Assembly (NCBI RefSeq): GCF_000732195.1
Contig: NZ_JNNU01000004.1
Location: 124,001-188,000 of the forward strand
DNA length: 64,000 bases
Origin: Neorhizobium vignae
Lineage (GTDB): Bacteria > Pseudomonadota > Alphaproteobacteria > Rhizobiales > Rhizobiaceae
Direction: 5' to 3'
The translations under genes were made by a program, and so were the position numbers. A model generated the notes under the pieces. The model worked only from the letters and a program-made list of their open reading frames with translations, made no database searches and was not told the DNA's origin. This document shows, piece by piece, positions 19,052 to 30,145 of the stretch (position 1 is its first letter; each line of letters begins with the position of its first letter).

Positions 19052-20428
19052 TTGAGCCGACTTGTCGTCGTTTCGAACCGTGTCTCCCTGCCGCAGAAGA
19101 GCGGCGACGCTCCAGCCGGCGGGCTGGCTGTCGCGCTGCAGGCCGCTCTGGAGGAACACGGCGGCATCTGGATGGGATGGTCCGGCAAATCCAGCGGCGC
19201 CAAGGAGCCGGCGCCGCTCGACATGCAGCAGCATGGCAACATCACCTATGCGCTCACCGACCTCACCAAGACGGACGTCGAGGAATATTACCACGGGTTT
19301 GCCAACCGGGTGCTCTGGCCGATCTGTCATTACCGGATGGATCTGGCGGAGTATGGACGCAAGGAGATGGCCGGTTACTTCCGCGTCAACCGCTTCTTCG
19401 CCCACAAGCTGGCGCCGCTCATCCAGGAAGACGACGTCATCTGGGTACACGACTACCACCTGATCCCGCTTGCCGCGGAATTGCGCCAGATGGGCCTCAA
19501 GAACAAGATCGGTTTCTTCCTGCACATTCCCTGGCCGCCCGCGGATGTGCTGTTCACCATGCCCGTGCATGAGGAGATCATGAAGAACCTCTCCTACTAC
19601 GATCTGGTAGGGTTTCAGACCGATCACGACCTCGCCAATTTCGTCGGAGGACTGGTACGAGAAGGCATCGGGGACGCACTCGAGGGCGGAAAGCTGACTT
19701 CTTACGGACGCACCTTCAAGGGCGGCTTTTATCCGATCAGCATCGAGACGGCGATGTTTGCCGAATACGCGAAGAAAGCGGCCAGCAATGTCATCGTGCG
19801 CAAAGCCAAGCAGAGTGTCGAAGGACGCGACCTGATCATCGGCGTCGACCGGTTGGATTATTCCAAGGGCATCACCCAGCGGATCGATGCCTTCGAGCAC
19901 TTCGTCAAATCCAACCCCGCCCATCATAACCGCGTCACCTACCTGCAGATCACCCCGAAATCCCGCTCCGAAGTGCCGGAATACGAGCAGATGCAGCGCA
20001 TGGTGGCCGAGCAGGCAGGCCGCGTGAATGGTGCGACCGGCACGGTCGACTGGGTGCCGATCCGCTATATCAACCGCTCGATCGGCAGGCCCGTTCTGGC
20101 AGGCCTTTATCGGCTCGCCAGAATCGGGCTCGTCACGCCGTTACGCGACGGCATGAACCTCGTCGCCAAGGAATATGTCGCGGCACAGGATCCGGAAAAT
20201 CCGGGCGTTCTGGTGCTGTCGCGTTTTGCGGGTGCGGCGCGGGAACTGCGTGGGGCGCTGCTGGTCAACCCCTATGACATCGAAGGCACGGCAAACGCGA
20301 TCGCGCGCGGCATCAACATGCCGATCGAGGAGCGCAAGGAGCGCTGGGGCCGCATGATGGAGCATCTCCTCGAACACGACGTCACCCGCTGGTGCGACGA
20401 CTTCCTTGAGGATCTCACCGCGGCGTAA
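19052..20428 (+). CDS. otsA: Trehalose-6-phosphate synthase (GT20)
   Basis: OtsA transfers glucose from a nucleotide sugar (UDP-glucose in the family) to glucose-6-phosphate. The 458-residue product shows SRLVVVSNRVSLP at the N-terminus, PAGGLAVAL, VIWVHDYHLIPLA, FFLHIPWPP and VGFQTDHDL. GVDRLDYSKGI and TPLRDGMNLVAKEYVA complete the set of family donor- and acceptor-site motifs. The start is a TTG with AAAGGA 9 nt upstream. It is co-transcribed with otsB. Confidence 0.96.
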   Translation: MSRLVVVSNRVSLPQKSGDAPAGGLAVALQAALEEHGGIWMGWSGKSSGAKEPAPLDMQQHGNITYALTDLTKTDVEEYYHGFANRVLWPICHYRMDLAEYGRKEMAGYFRVNRFFAHKLAPLIQEDDVIWVHDYHLIPLAAELRQMGLKNKIGFFLHIPWPPADVLFTMPVHEEIMKNLSYYDLVGFQTDHDLANFVGGLVREGIGDALEGGKLTSYGRTFKGGFYPISIETAMFAEYAKKAASNVIVRKAKQSVEGRDLIIGVDRLDYSKGITQRIDAFEHFVKSNPAHHNRVTYLQITPKSRSEVPEYEQMQRMVAEQAGRVNGATGTVDWVPIRYINRSIGRPVLAGLYRLARIGLVTPLRDGMNLVAKEYVAAQDPENPGVLVLSRFAGAARELRGALLVNPYDIEGTANAIARGINMPIEERKERWGRMMEHLLEHDVTRWCDDFLEDLTAA

Positions 20429-20524
20429 GCTCCTCAAAGTCTGAAGATCAACCGCAATATCACGTCCGGCGGGTGCTTTGGTCATGGCGTTGCCAGGACG
20501 CCATGACTGCGGATGGTTATTGGA

Positions 20525-21232
20525 TCACGCCGCCTGCTTCAAAGATCCGAGCGCCTCATCGAGACTCACATGGCCGAGGAACTGGCCGCTCGTCTGCGCC
20601 TCTTCCTGATGTTCGATGGCCCAGGCGAACTGCACCGCGGGGTCCTGCTGCAGGCGCTCATAAAGGGCATTGAGCGCCTGAAACTGGCCCCGATCGACGA
20701 CCTGGTGGAAATCGTTCCAGCGGGCAATGCCGGCGAAATAGGCATCCGCAAAACTCTTATTGTCGCCGAGCAGCCACTCGCGGCCGCCGAGAAGCTTTTC
20801 GAGCTGCGCATGCGCCTTTTCGACCTTGGCGACACCGTAAGCGCGAAGCGCTTGCTTGGCCACCGGGTCGAGTTCGTGCTCCACCGTGTGCCAGAGCGGA
20901 CCGAAGGCACTGAAAAAGGCGGTATTGAGGAAAGCCAGCATCTGGTTCAGCCGGTCGAATTTTTCCGATTTCGGATCGAAACCCCAGCCCTTGTCCACCG
21001 TGCGCGCGGCGATGTGGTTGAGGATCGCCATGCTCTCGCTCATCACCCGACCGTCCGGCAGCATCAGCGACGGTGTTTCACCGATCAGATTGACCGGCTT
21101 ATAAGCCTCGCTGGAAACCACGGCCGGCATTTCGACCCGGCACAGCCGATAGGGCGCGCCAGTCCATTCGAGCGCGACGATAGAGCCGAAGGAACATCCT
21201 TCCGGAACGCCGTAAAACAGGATCGGTGTCAT
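20525..21232 (-). CDS. Glutathione S-transferase family protein
   Basis: A 235-residue GST-fold protein. The thioredoxin-like N-terminal half runs from TPILFYGVPEGCSFGSIVALEWTG through GETPSLMLPDGRVMSESMAIL, which carries the cis-Pro and the Glu-Ser glutathione-binding pair. The helical C-terminal domain includes LLGGREWLLGDNKSFADAYF. It diverges from a LysR regulator, and this arrangement usually means the regulator controls it. GGGAG stands before the ATG. Substrate unknown. Confidence 0.88.
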   Translation of the reverse strand: MTPILFYGVPEGCSFGSIVALEWTGAPYRLCRVEMPAVVSSEAYKPVNLIGETPSLMLPDGRVMSESMAILNHIAARTVDKGWGFDPKSEKFDRLNQMLAFLNTAFFSAFGPLWHTVEHELDPVAKQALRAYGVAKVEKAHAQLEKLLGGREWLLGDNKSFADAYFAGIARWNDFHQVVDRGQFQALNALYERLQQDPAVQFAWAIEHQEEAQTSGQFLGHVSLDEALGSLKQAA

Positions 21233-21279
21233 TTCATACTCCCTGGATTGAAACTTTGAGACACCAGCAATATGATTTC

Positions 21280-21325
21280 GTAGACGCCGGAGCGGTAGAC
21301 AACAATTTTCCGCCTTTAAGTCTAC
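21280..21325. promoter_or_regulatory. Repeated GTAGAC elements between GST and LysR genes (candidate operator)
   Basis: GTAGAC occurs at 21280-21285 and again at 21295-21300 (15-bp period). Its complement GTCTAC is at 21320-21325, so the last two form an inverted pair. They lie in the 110-bp divergent promoter gap, where a LysR-type protein would bind. The assignment is inference from position and symmetry. Confidence 0.45.
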
Positions 21326-21342
21326 ATGTGTGGAAGCTGAAA

Positions 21343-22236
21343 ATGACTTTGCCCAACCTCAACGATCTTTATTTCTTCGTGCAGGCCGTGGAGCACGGCG
21401 GCTTTTCCGCGGCAGGGCGCCGGCTCGGCGTGCCGAAATCCACCGTCAGCAAACGCGTGGCGGAACTCGAGGACCGGCTCGGCGTGCGGCTGATCCAGCG
21501 GACATCCCGCAGTTTCTCGCTGACCGATCTCGGCCGGGACTTCTTCCGGCACGCGCAGGCGTCGGTCATCGAAGCCGAGATGGCGGAGACCATCGTGCGC
21601 ACCCATCTCGGCGAACCGAGCGGCATTGTACGGATGACGGCAGCGGTGCCGACCGCGCAGTTCATGCTCGCGGATCATCTCGGCGAGCTTTCGGCACGAT
21701 ATCCGAAACTTCATCTTTCGCTGCACGTCAGCGACCGGTTCGTCGATATCGTTCAGGAGGGTTTCGACATCGCGGTACGCAGCCACCAGGCGCCGCTGCC
21801 GGATTCGACGCTGCTGCAGAAGAAGCTTGCGACCGACCCTTTTTTCGTCGTCGCCTCACCGGATTATGTTCGCACCCATGGCGAGCCCTCGCGGCCGGAA
21901 GATCTCGCCGGACACGGGGCGGTTACTGCCGGCTCGTTGGACACGGTCTGGAAGCTGGCCTCCGAGGATGGCGAAACGGTTGTCGTGACACCCAGATCCG
22001 TGCTTTCCGCCGACGAGCCAATGGTGATCATGAAGGCGACGATGGCTGGCCTCGGCCTGAGCTGCCTGCCGACTTCAGTCTGCCGCGAGGCACTTGCCGA
22101 GGGCCGGCTGATCCGCCTGTTGCACGATTGGACCGCAGGCAGCATCACCACGACGATCCTGATGCCGCATCGACGCGGGCAGCTTCCGGCCGTGCGCGCC
22201 GTCGTCGACTTTCTCAGCGAACGGATCGGCGCCTAA
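21343..22236 (+). CDS. LysR family transcriptional regulator
   Basis: A 297-residue LysR-type regulator. The winged helix-turn-helix occupies residues 1-60 (NDLYFFVQAVEHGGFSAAG, VPKSTVSKRVAELEDRLG, RSFSLTDLGRDF). A periplasmic-binding-like effector domain starts at about residue 90 (VRMTAAVPTAQFML). GGAAGC precedes the ATG at 21343. An upstream in-frame start is possible but lies in the divergent control region. The likely target is the adjacent GST gene. The inducer is unknown. Confidence 0.92.
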   Translation: MTLPNLNDLYFFVQAVEHGGFSAAGRRLGVPKSTVSKRVAELEDRLGVRLIQRTSRSFSLTDLGRDFFRHAQASVIEAEMAETIVRTHLGEPSGIVRMTAAVPTAQFMLADHLGELSARYPKLHLSLHVSDRFVDIVQEGFDIAVRSHQAPLPDSTLLQKKLATDPFFVVASPDYVRTHGEPSRPEDLAGHGAVTAGSLDTVWKLASEDGETVVVTPRSVLSADEPMVIMKATMAGLGLSCLPTSVCREALAEGRLIRLLHDWTAGSITTTILMPHRRGQLPAVRAVVDFLSERIGA

Positions 22237-22298
22237 AAGGACTTTCATTTCGGGGGTCTGGGGGCTACCCATGGCCGTCCCATTCCCAAGAGGCCATC

Positions 22299-23243
22299 AT
22301 GTCGATCGAACACACCGTCACGCCCGAACGCATCGCGGAAACCGAAACGCTCATCCGCCCGCATATCCGCCGCACGCCGGTCATGCGCGTCGACATGCGG
22401 GATTTCGGCGGAGCGCCGCTGCCGGTCGACCTGAAGCTTGAGCTGCTGCAGCATTCCGGTTCCTTCAAGGCGCGCGGCGCCTTCACCAACCTTTTGACGC
22501 GCACGGTTCCGGCGGCCGGCGTCGTCGCCGCGTCCGGCGGCAATCACGGGGCGGCGGTCGCCTACGCTGCGATGAGGCTCGGCGTGCCGGCGCATATCTT
22601 CGTGCCGAGCGTGGCCTCGCAGGCGAAGATCGACCTCATTCGCTCCTATGGCGCCGAGCTGGTGGTCGGCGGTGATCGCTACAACGATGCGCTGGCGGCG
22701 AGCCAGACCTATGTGGCGACGAGCGGTGCAATCGCGGCCCATGCTTATGACCAGGTGGAAACCCTGCTCGGCCAGGGCACGCTCGGCAAGGAGATCGAGG
22801 ACGACCTGCCGGAGGTGACGACGCTCCTCGTTGCGGTCGGCGGCGGCGGGCTGATCGGCGGCATCGCCTCCTGGTTTCGCGGCCGGGTCAAGATCGTCGC
22901 GGTGGAATCCGACGGCGCGCCGACGCTTTACGAAGCCTTCAAGGCGGGGCGCCCGGTGGATGCGCCAGCCGGCGGCATCGCGGCCGATTCGCTTGCGCCA
23001 AAACAGGTGGGCGAACTGATGTTCCCAGTGGCCCAAAAATACGTGCAGCCGCCGGTGCTGGTAACCGACGACGAAATCCTCGGCGCTCAGAAGGCGTTGT
23101 GGGCCGGCGCGCGCATCGTTGCCGAACCCGGCGGGGCCGCGGCCTTCGCCGCCCTGCTGTCCGGCAAATATGTTCCGGGTCCGGATGAGCGCGTCTGCGT
23201 GCTCGTCTGCGGGTCCAACACCACGGCCGTCAAGTTCGGCTAA
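22299..23243 (+). CDS. Threonine/serine dehydratase family PLP enzyme
   Basis: A 314-residue fold-type II PLP enzyme. The PLP lysine lies in SGSFKARGAF (about residues 53-62). ASGGNHGAAVAYAA binds the substrate carboxylate and VAVGGGGLIGGIASW binds the PLP phosphate. There is no C-terminal ACT-like regulatory domain, which fits a catabolic threonine/serine dehydratase or a related ammonia-lyase rather than biosynthetic IlvA. AAGAGG precedes the ATG. It follows the LysR gene by 62 bp and converges on prfC. Confidence 0.88.
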   Translation: MSIEHTVTPERIAETETLIRPHIRRTPVMRVDMRDFGGAPLPVDLKLELLQHSGSFKARGAFTNLLTRTVPAAGVVAASGGNHGAAVAYAAMRLGVPAHIFVPSVASQAKIDLIRSYGAELVVGGDRYNDALAASQTYVATSGAIAAHAYDQVETLLGQGTLGKEIEDDLPEVTTLLVAVGGGGLIGGIASWFRGRVKIVAVESDGAPTLYEAFKAGRPVDAPAGGIAADSLAPKQVGELMFPVAQKYVQPPVLVTDDEILGAQKALWAGARIVAEPGGAAAFAALLSGKYVPGPDERVCVLVCGSNTTAVKFG

Positions 23244-23258
23244 GACACCGGGATGCTA

Positions 23259-24842
23259 TCAGGCCGCCTTGGCGACCTGATATTCCTTGATCGCGACCAT
23301 CTTGATGGCCGGGTGGCGCTCCGACTCGTAACGCAGCGAAAAGCTGTCCTGCGCCAGGAAAACCGGATCGCCATCGAGATCACGGGCGATATCGCCGCGC
23401 TTGACCGTCAGGAACTTGTCGAGATCGGCCTGATTTTCGGCGGAGATCCAGCGGCAGATCGAGAAGCGCGACATTTCGAAGGAAACCGGCAGGCCGTATT
23501 CGCCCTGCAACCTTTCCTTCAGAACGTCGAGCTGCAGCGCGCCGACGACACCGACGATGGCCGGTGAGCCGTCTTCCGGCGAGAAGAGCTGCACGACGCC
23601 CTCTTCCGCCATTTGCTGCAACGCTTCCTTGAGCTTCTTCGCCTTCATGGCATCCTCCAGCCGCACGCGGCGAAGAATTTCCGGCGAGAAGTTCGGTACG
23701 CCCTGGAACACCAGTTGTTCGCCTTCGGTCAGCGTATCGCCGATGCGCAGCGTGCCGTGGTTCGGGATGCCGACCACATCGCCCGCATAGGCGGTGTCCG
23801 CCAGCTGGCGTTGCGAGGCGAAGAAGAACTGTGGCGCCGTCAACCCGAGCTGCTTACCCGTGCGCGACAGCCGCGCCTTCATGCCGCGCTCCAGCTTGCC
23901 GGAGCAGATGCGCGCAAACGCAATGCGGTCGCGGTGGTTCGGGTCCATGTTCGCCTGGATCTTGAAGACGAAGGCCGTCATCTTGTCGTCGGTCGCGTGC
24001 ACGGTGCGGATGTCCGCCACCTGGTCTCGCGGTGGTGGGGCAAAATCGCCCAGCGCATCGATGAGATCGCGCACGCCGAAATTCCGCAAAGCCGAACCGA
24101 AGAAGACCGGCGTCATGTGGCCTTCGAGGAAAGCCTTGCGGTCGAACGGCCGGCAGGCCTCGATCGCCAGCTCGGTCTCCTCGACGAAGGCGGCACGTTC
24201 GTTTTCCGGAAGGCGGCCGGCAACGCTCTGAGGTCCGTTGACCGGGGTTGCCTTGACGTCCGTATCCGAGCCGCGAACGGTATTGTCCGCCAGGTTGTAG
24301 GACCCGCAAAAACTCTTCGAACGACCGATCGGCCAGGTGACCGGAGCGGTGTCGAGCGCAAGCTTCTCCTCGACTTCATCGAGGATCTCGAACGGATCGC
24401 GGCTTTCACGGTCCATCTTGTTGACGAAGGTGATGATCGGGATATCGCGCATGCGGCAGACTTCGAACAGTTTCAGCGTCCGCGGCTCGATGCCCTTTGC
24501 GGCGTCGAGAACCATGACCGCGGCATCCACCGCCGTCAGCGTGCGATACGTGTCGTCCGCGAAGTCTTCATGGCCGGGCGTATCGAGGATGTTGAAGACG
24601 TTGCCGTCATATTCGAAAGTCATCACCGAGGTGACGACCGAGATGCCGCGCTCGCGCTCGATCTTCATCCAGTCAGACCGGGTCTGGATACGGTCCTTCT
24701 TCGCTTTCACTTCGCCGGCGAGCTGGATCGCGCCGCCGAACAGCAGCAGTTTTTCGGTCAGCGTCGTCTTGCCCGCGTCCGGATGGGCAATAATTGCGAA
24801 TGTGCGGCGGCGGGAAACCGCCTCGGCAATCGTTTCGGGCAT
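23259..24842 (-). CDS. prfC: Peptide chain release factor 3
   Basis: RF3 is a GTPase that recycles RF1/RF2 from the ribosome after termination. The 527-residue product has the translational-GTPase motifs: G1 [15 protein letters not shown] (about residues 18-32), G2 [15 protein letters not shown]3 [17 protein letters not shown] and G4 FVNKMDRE. Domain II/III signatures typical of RF3 follow. AAAGGA lies upstream of the ATG. It diverges from dut across 95 bp. Confidence 0.96.
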   Translation of the reverse strand: MPETIAEAVSRRRTFAIIAHPDAGKTTLTEKLLLFGGAIQLAGEVKAKKDRIQTRSDWMKIERERGISVVTSVMTFEYDGNVFNILDTPGHEDFADDTYRTLTAVDAAVMVLDAAKGIEPRTLKLFEVCRMRDIPIITFVNKMDRESRDPFEILDEVEEKLALDTAPVTWPIGRSKSFCGSYNLADNTVRGSDTDVKATPVNGPQSVAGRLPENERAAFVEETELAIEACRPFDRKAFLEGHMTPVFFGSALRNFGVRDLIDALGDFAPPPRDQVADIRTVHATDDKMTAFVFKIQANMDPNHRDRIAFARICSGKLERGMKARLSRTGKQLGLTAPQFFFASQRQLADTAYAGDVVGIPNHGTLRIGDTLTEGEQLVFQGVPNFSPEILRRVRLEDAMKAKKLKEALQQMAEEGVVQLFSPEDGSPAIVGVVGALQLDVLKERLQGEYGLPVSFEMSRFSICRWISAENQADLDKFLTVKRGDIARDLDGDPVFLAQDSFSLRYESERHPAIKMVAIKEYQVAKAA

Positions 24843-24937
24843 GTTTTCTAGATCCTTTACGTTGCCGCGTATCTAACGACTCCGTGGATAACTTTCAATT
24901 CGTGTTTGACCGGGGCGACCGTGGGTCGGCAAATGAG

Positions 24938-25411
24938 ATGATGAACATTCACGCCCCCTCCTCGCCGAAGCTCAATCTTGTCCGCCTCGCGCATGGTGCC
25001 GGCCTCGACCTGCCGGCCTATGAAACCACGGGCGCCGCCGGCATGGACCTGCGTGCCGCCGTCGAAGACGGCATGCCGCTGACGATCGCGCCCGGCAAGC
25101 GGGCGCTGGTGCCGACCGGCTTTATCTTCGAAATCCCGGAAGGCTTCGAGGCGCAGATACGGCCACGCTCCGGCCTTGCCTTCAAGAACGGCATCACCTG
25201 CCTCAACACGCCCGGCACGATCGACAGCGATTACCGCGGCGAGGTAAAGGTGCTGCTCATCAATCTCGGCGACGAGGATTTCGTCATCACCCGCGGCATG
25301 CGGATCGCGCAAATGGTGATCGCGCCGGTGACCCAGGCTCGGGTAACCGAGATTGCCGAAATTTCCACGACTGCCCGCGGTGCCGGCGGCTTCGGCTCGA
25401 CCGGCCTTTGA
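24938..25411 (+). CDS. dut: dUTP diphosphatase
   Basis: Dut hydrolyses dUTP to dUMP, which prevents uracil misincorporation and feeds dTMP synthesis. The 157-residue trimeric-type protein has all five family motifs: [48 protein letters not shown] and the C-terminal glycine-rich [10 protein letters not shown] arm. Two adjacent ATGs (24938 and 24941) are possible starts. Upstream codons in frame have no dUTPase similarity. Confidence 0.96.
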   Translation: MMNIHAPSSPKLNLVRLAHGAGLDLPAYETTGAAGMDLRAAVEDGMPLTIAPGKRALVPTGFIFEIPEGFEAQIRPRSGLAFKNGITCLNTPGTIDSDYRGEVKVLLINLGDEDFVITRGMRIAQMVIAPVTQARVTEIAEISTTARGAGGFGSTGL

Positions 25412-25540
25412 ACGCAAAGGCGTTTTCGTTCCGGGCCGCTTCCGGGAACAAAATTTCCATTTCTCTTTCCGTCCGGTTCCGCCTTGCTGGCATTCGTCAG
25501 GAACACGCCCTAACTTCTCTCCAAACTTAGGGAGAGCACC

Positions 25541-26509
25541 ATGCCAGAGACCAGAAAGCCGGGACGCGGCCGTATCTATTCCTCGATCACCGAAACCATC
25601 GGCGACACTCCGATCGTGCGCCTCGACAAGCTGGCCAAGGAAAAGGGCGTGAAGGCCAATCTTCTGGCCAAGCTCGAATTCTTCAATCCGATCGCCTCGG
25701 TGAAGGACCGTATCGGCGTGGCGATGATCGAGAGCCTTGAGGCCCAGGGCAAGATCACGCCCGGCAAGACGACGTTGGTCGAGCCTACATCCGGCAATAC
25801 CGGTATCGCGCTCGCCTTCGCCGCGGCCGCCAAGGGATACAAGCTGATCCTCACCATGCCGGAGACGATGTCGATCGAGCGGCGCAAGATGCTCGCCCTG
25901 CTCGGCGCCGAACTGGTGCTGACCGAAGGCCCGAAAGGCATGAAGGGCGCGATCGCCAAGGCGGAAGAACTCGCCGCCTCGCTGCCCGACGCGATCATTC
26001 CGCAACAGTTCGAAAACCCGGCCAATCCGGACATCCACCGCAAGACGACCGCCGAGGAAATCTGGAACGATACCGACGGCAAGATCGACATCTTCGTCTC
26101 AGGCATCGGCACCGGCGGCACGATCACTGGCGCCGGCCAGGTGCTGAAGGAGCGCAACCCGGCACTCAAGATCATTGCCGTCGAACCGGAAGAATCCCCC
26201 GTGCTCTCCGGCGGACAGCCCGGGCCGCACAAGATCCAGGGCATTGGCGCCGGCTTCGCACCAAAGATTCTCGACACGCACATCTATGACGAGATCATCA
26301 CCGTCAACAGCGGCGAGGCCATGGAAATGGCACGCCTGGTGGCGAAGCTCGAAGGCGTACCGGTTGGCATCTCCTCCGGCGCGGCGCTGCAGGCCGCCAT
26401 CGAAGTCGGCAGCCGCGCGGAAAATGCCGGCAAGACCATCGTCGTCATTATTCCCTCCTTTGCCGAGCGGTACTTGTCGACGGCGCTGTTTGAGGGGTTG
26501 GGCGGTTAG
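25541..26509 (+). CDS. cysK: Cysteine synthase A (O-acetylserine sulfhydrylase)
   Basis: CysK makes L-cysteine from O-acetylserine and sulfide. The 322-residue PLP enzyme has the lysine in [11 protein letters not shown] (about residues 47-57), the substrate loop [15 protein letters not shown] and the phosphate-binding [24 protein letters not shown] lies near the end. GGGAGAG stands 6 nt before the ATG. It is followed by a RIME-like palindromic element rather than a simple terminator. Confidence 0.95.
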   Translation: MPETRKPGRGRIYSSITETIGDTPIVRLDKLAKEKGVKANLLAKLEFFNPIASVKDRIGVAMIESLEAQGKITPGKTTLVEPTSGNTGIALAFAAAAKGYKLILTMPETMSIERRKMLALLGAELVLTEGPKGMKGAIAKAEELAASLPDAIIPQQFENPANPDIHRKTTAEEIWNDTDGKIDIFVSGIGTGGTITGAGQVLKERNPALKIIAVEPEESPVLSGGQPGPHKIQGIGAGFAPKILDTHIYDEIITVNSGEAMEMARLVAKLEGVPVGISSGAALQAAIEVGSRAENAGKTIVVIIPSFAERYLSTALFEGLGG

Positions 26510-26523
26510 CTGCACTTCTTCAG

Positions 26524-26636
26524 GTCGTCATCCTCGGGCTCGACCCGAGGATCCACGGCCAAGCCCACCAGGGTTGACTACCTTGGGGCGCGTCGCCAAG
26601 CGGATGTATCCTCGGGTCGAGCCCGAGGATGACGAC
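26524..26636. repeat. RIME-like palindromic intergenic element
   Basis: Two 29-bp arms (26524-26552 and 26608-26636) are perfect reverse complements. Each arm is itself a hairpin, ATCCTCGGG-N5-CCCGAGGAT. The 113-bp unit lies in the intergenic gap between cysK and yifB. Size and structure resemble the Rhizobium-specific intergenic mosaic elements (RIME), which occur in many copies in rhizobial genomes. It may fold in the transcripts of both convergent genes and act as a 3' boundary. Confidence 0.7.
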
Positions 26637-26775
26637 GGAAGGGTAGGCTATCCGCGTCTGCCTGAGCGGCGGTCCACCCAAGTGGAGCCTGGTCATCGGT
26701 GACGACCTGCCTTGGCCGCAGAGCAAACTCATCGCCACCTCCCGGCCCTAGCAACCCCATCCCCAAGCTTCTGCC

Positions 26776-28311
26776 TCACGCCGCGGCAGTCGCCAGCCGT
26801 TCGCCAACCATGCGATAGGAAATCGCCTCAGCGAGATGAATGCGGCCGACCGTTTCCTTGCCGTCAAGATCGGCGAGCGTGCGGGCGACTTTCAATATGC
26901 GATGGTATCCGCGGGCCGAGAACTTGAGCTTTTCCGCCGCATCCCTGAGCAACTGGAGACCACCAGGATCGGGTTCCGCGATCTTCTCGATCAGCGCCGT
27001 CGAGCAGCGGGCATTGGTGAGCACGCGCGGATAACCGGCCTGTTCGAACCGCTCCCGCTGTCTGTCACGCGCAGCCGCCACGCGTCTTGCGACATCCGTG
27101 CTGCTTTCCGCTGGCATCGGGCGAATGAGATCGGCGGCCGAGACTGCTGGCACGTCGATGCGGATATCGATCCGGTCCATCAGCGGCCCCGAAATGCGCC
27201 CCTGGTAGTCCGACATGCATTTTGGCCCCCGCGCGCAGGAATGGCCGGGTTCGCCCGCCATTCCGCAACGACATGGGTTCATGGCGGCGACGAGCTGGAT
27301 ACTGGCGGGATAGGAAACCCGATGGTTGGCGCGGGCGATAATGCATTCGCCGGTCTCCAACGGCTGGCGGAGCGCATCCAGCACCTGTGGCGAGAATTCC
27401 GGGAATTCGTCGAGGAACAGCACCCCATGATGGGCGAGCGACGCTTCCCCGGGCCTGGCGCGCAGGCCGCCACCCACCAGCGCTGCCATGGTGGCCGAAT
27501 GATGCGGCGTGCGGTAAGGCCTGCGGTCGGAGAGCTTGCCGCCGGAAAGCTGCCCGGCAATCGAGTGGATCATCGACACTTCCAGCAGCTCGGCGGCCGA
27601 AAGCGGCGGCAGGATGGAGGGCAGCCGCGCAGCCAGCATGGATTTGCCGGAGCCCGGGGGGCCGACCATTAGAAGATTATGTCCACCGGCGGCGGCGACC
27701 TCCAGCGCCCGCTTGGCGCTTTCCTGGCCCTTGATGTCGATCAGATCCGGCAAATTGGCAGGCAAGGCACGAATTGCCGGCTGTGGACGGGAGATGACCT
27801 GGGTGCCGCGAAAATGGTTTGCGAGCGCGATCAGGCTGCGTGGCGCGACGATATCGATCTCGGCGCCTGCCCAGGCGGCTTCGGCGCCGCTGTCGGCCGG
27901 GCAGATCAGACCCTTTCCCAAGGCGTTGGCGGCGATTGCCGCCGGAAGTGCGCCGGCCACAGGCGCAAGCGTGCCGTCGAGGTTCAGTTCTCCGAGCACG
28001 ACGTAGCCGGTGAGTGCATCTCCGGGAACGGCGCCCAGCGCCGCCATCAGGGCCAGCGCGATCGGCAGGTCAAAATGCGATCCTTCCTTCGGCAGGTCGG
28101 CCGGCGCCAGATTGACGGTGATCTTCTTCGGCGGCATGGCAAGGCCTGAGGCGTGCAATGCCGCCTGTACCCGCTCGCGGCTCTCGGCCACCGCCTTGTC
28201 CGGCAGGCCGACGATATGCATGTTGATCTTGCCCGGGCCGACCATGACCTGCACGTCGACCGGAACGCCCTCTATGCCCTGGAATGCGACTGTGCTGACG
28301 CGCGAAACCAT
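26776..28311 (-). CDS. YifB/ComM family Mg-chelatase-like AAA+ ATPase
   Basis: A 511-residue AAA+ protein of the YifB/ComM group. The ComM members are helicases that promote branch migration during integration of incoming DNA. The N-terminal ChlI-like domain shows QVMVGPGKINMHIVGLPDKAVAESRERV (about residues 20-47 in two blocks). Walker A is LMVGPPGSGKSMLA, Walker B is GVLFLDEFPEF, and VAAMNPCRCGMAGEPGHSC is a characteristic cysteine-rich insert. The ATG at 28311 is preferred to a GTG two codons earlier. gshB lies upstream on the same strand, 194 bp away. Confidence 0.92.
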   Translation of the reverse strand: MVSRVSTVAFQGIEGVPVDVQVMVGPGKINMHIVGLPDKAVAESRERVQAALHASGLAMPPKKITVNLAPADLPKEGSHFDLPIALALMAALGAVPGDALTGYVVLGELNLDGTLAPVAGALPAAIAANALGKGLICPADSGAEAAWAGAEIDIVAPRSLIALANHFRGTQVISRPQPAIRALPANLPDLIDIKGQESAKRALEVAAAGGHNLLMVGPPGSGKSMLAARLPSILPPLSAAELLEVSMIHSIAGQLSGGKLSDRRPYRTPHHSATMAALVGGGLRARPGEASLAHHGVLFLDEFPEFSPQVLDALRQPLETGECIIARANHRVSYPASIQLVAAMNPCRCGMAGEPGHSCARGPKCMSDYQGRISGPLMDRIDIRIDVPAVSAADLIRPMPAESSTDVARRVAAARDRQRERFEQAGYPRVLTNARCSTALIEKIAEPDPGGLQLLRDAAEKLKFSARGYHRILKVARTLADLDGKETVGRIHLAEAISYRMVGERLATAAA

Positions 28312-28505
28312 ATCCACCCCGCCCTAACTTCATGTCCAGGACGCCAGCGATACACGCTTTCCGTGCCAGGAATTGCAATCTGGCATAGAAACAGGAATAA
28401 AACAAGAACATTAGCCGAACAATTTCACGCATCCGCTGCAAATGGGTTGGAGGCGGTTGTATCGTGAGAACAAAGGCGACCCGTATCCGAAACGCCTTGC
28501 CTTTA

Positions 28506-29456
<951 letters not shown>

Positions 29457-29531
29457 GACTTCAGCCCCCTAGGATTGGCCCGCCTGATGTAGGATGGCGG
29501 GCCGTCAAAGGCAACTGCAATCGGGCCGATA

Positions 29532-30035
29532 TCACGCGGAGATGCCGACCTGCGTCTTTGCCCGCAACATGTTGCGCAGGCGGAAAAGCATGGCGATCGG
29601 CTTCGGGAAAGGCCGGCGGATGAAGGCGACCTTCTTCAGATATGTGTCGATGCGCCAGGTGGCCCAGGTCCGGCCCTTGAAATAGGCAACGTCGCCGGCC
29701 TGGAGAACGCGCTGCGTGCCGTCCTCGGCAGTCACATGCACTTCACCCTCAAGGATCACCACTGTTTCGTCCCAGTGGAAGTACCAGCGGAACTCGCCCG
29801 CCGTACATTCCCATACGCCGGTCGTCGCGCAATCGTCCTCGGCGGTGGAATGCGACCCGGCACGCGCCTGCGGATCGCCGGCGATGACCCAGGTGGGCTC
29901 GATCGGCATCGGCTTCATCTCGAGAGAATGCGGACAAGCGCCGACGAACGGCTTCACCTTCGGCTTCTCAGGCGCGTAGGACTTTGACCGAAATGCAATT
30001 GCCGCTGCGGTCGCGGCGAGGATGTGCCAACTCAT
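29532..30035 (-). CDS. Cupin-domain protein with possible N-terminal membrane or signal segment
   Basis: A 167-residue protein starting MSWHILAATAAAIAF, a short hydrophobic segment. The remainder is a single-domain cupin: the core GEFRWYFHWDETVVILEGEVHVTAEDG (about residues 80-106) and LQAGDVAYFKGRTWATW give the two beta-barrel motifs. It resembles EutQ/DUF861-type cupins. The first motif has a single His (YFHWDE), so metal binding is uncertain. I chose the ATG at 30035, with GGGGGA just upstream, over a TTG at 30056. It lies between gshB and ugpC on the same strand. Function unknown. Confidence 0.75.
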   Translation of the reverse strand: MSWHILAATAAAIAFRSKSYAPEKPKVKPFVGACPHSLEMKPMPIEPTWVIAGDPQARAGSHSTAEDDCATTGVWECTAGEFRWYFHWDETVVILEGEVHVTAEDGTQRVLQAGDVAYFKGRTWATWRIDTYLKKVAFIRRPFPKPIAMLFRLRNMLRAKTQVGISA

Positions 30036-30096
30036 CTTTCCCCCGGAAGCTGTCAATTCCAGGAGATGCTAATGGCAAAGAGTAAGCCCGCTCTTC

Positions 30097-30127
30097 AGGC
30101 CGATGTTAGAATTTTAACGATCGGCCT
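30097..30127 (-). terminator. Inverted repeat after ugpC
   Basis: AGGCCGATGTTA (30097-30108) pairs with TAAC-g-ATCGGCCT (30115-30127) around a 6-nt AT loop, 19 bp beyond the ugpC stop. There is no clear T-run on the minus strand, so it may be an mRNA-stabilising hairpin rather than a full terminator. Confidence 0.45.
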
Positions 30128-30145
30128 CAATTTCGGATCGGGCCC

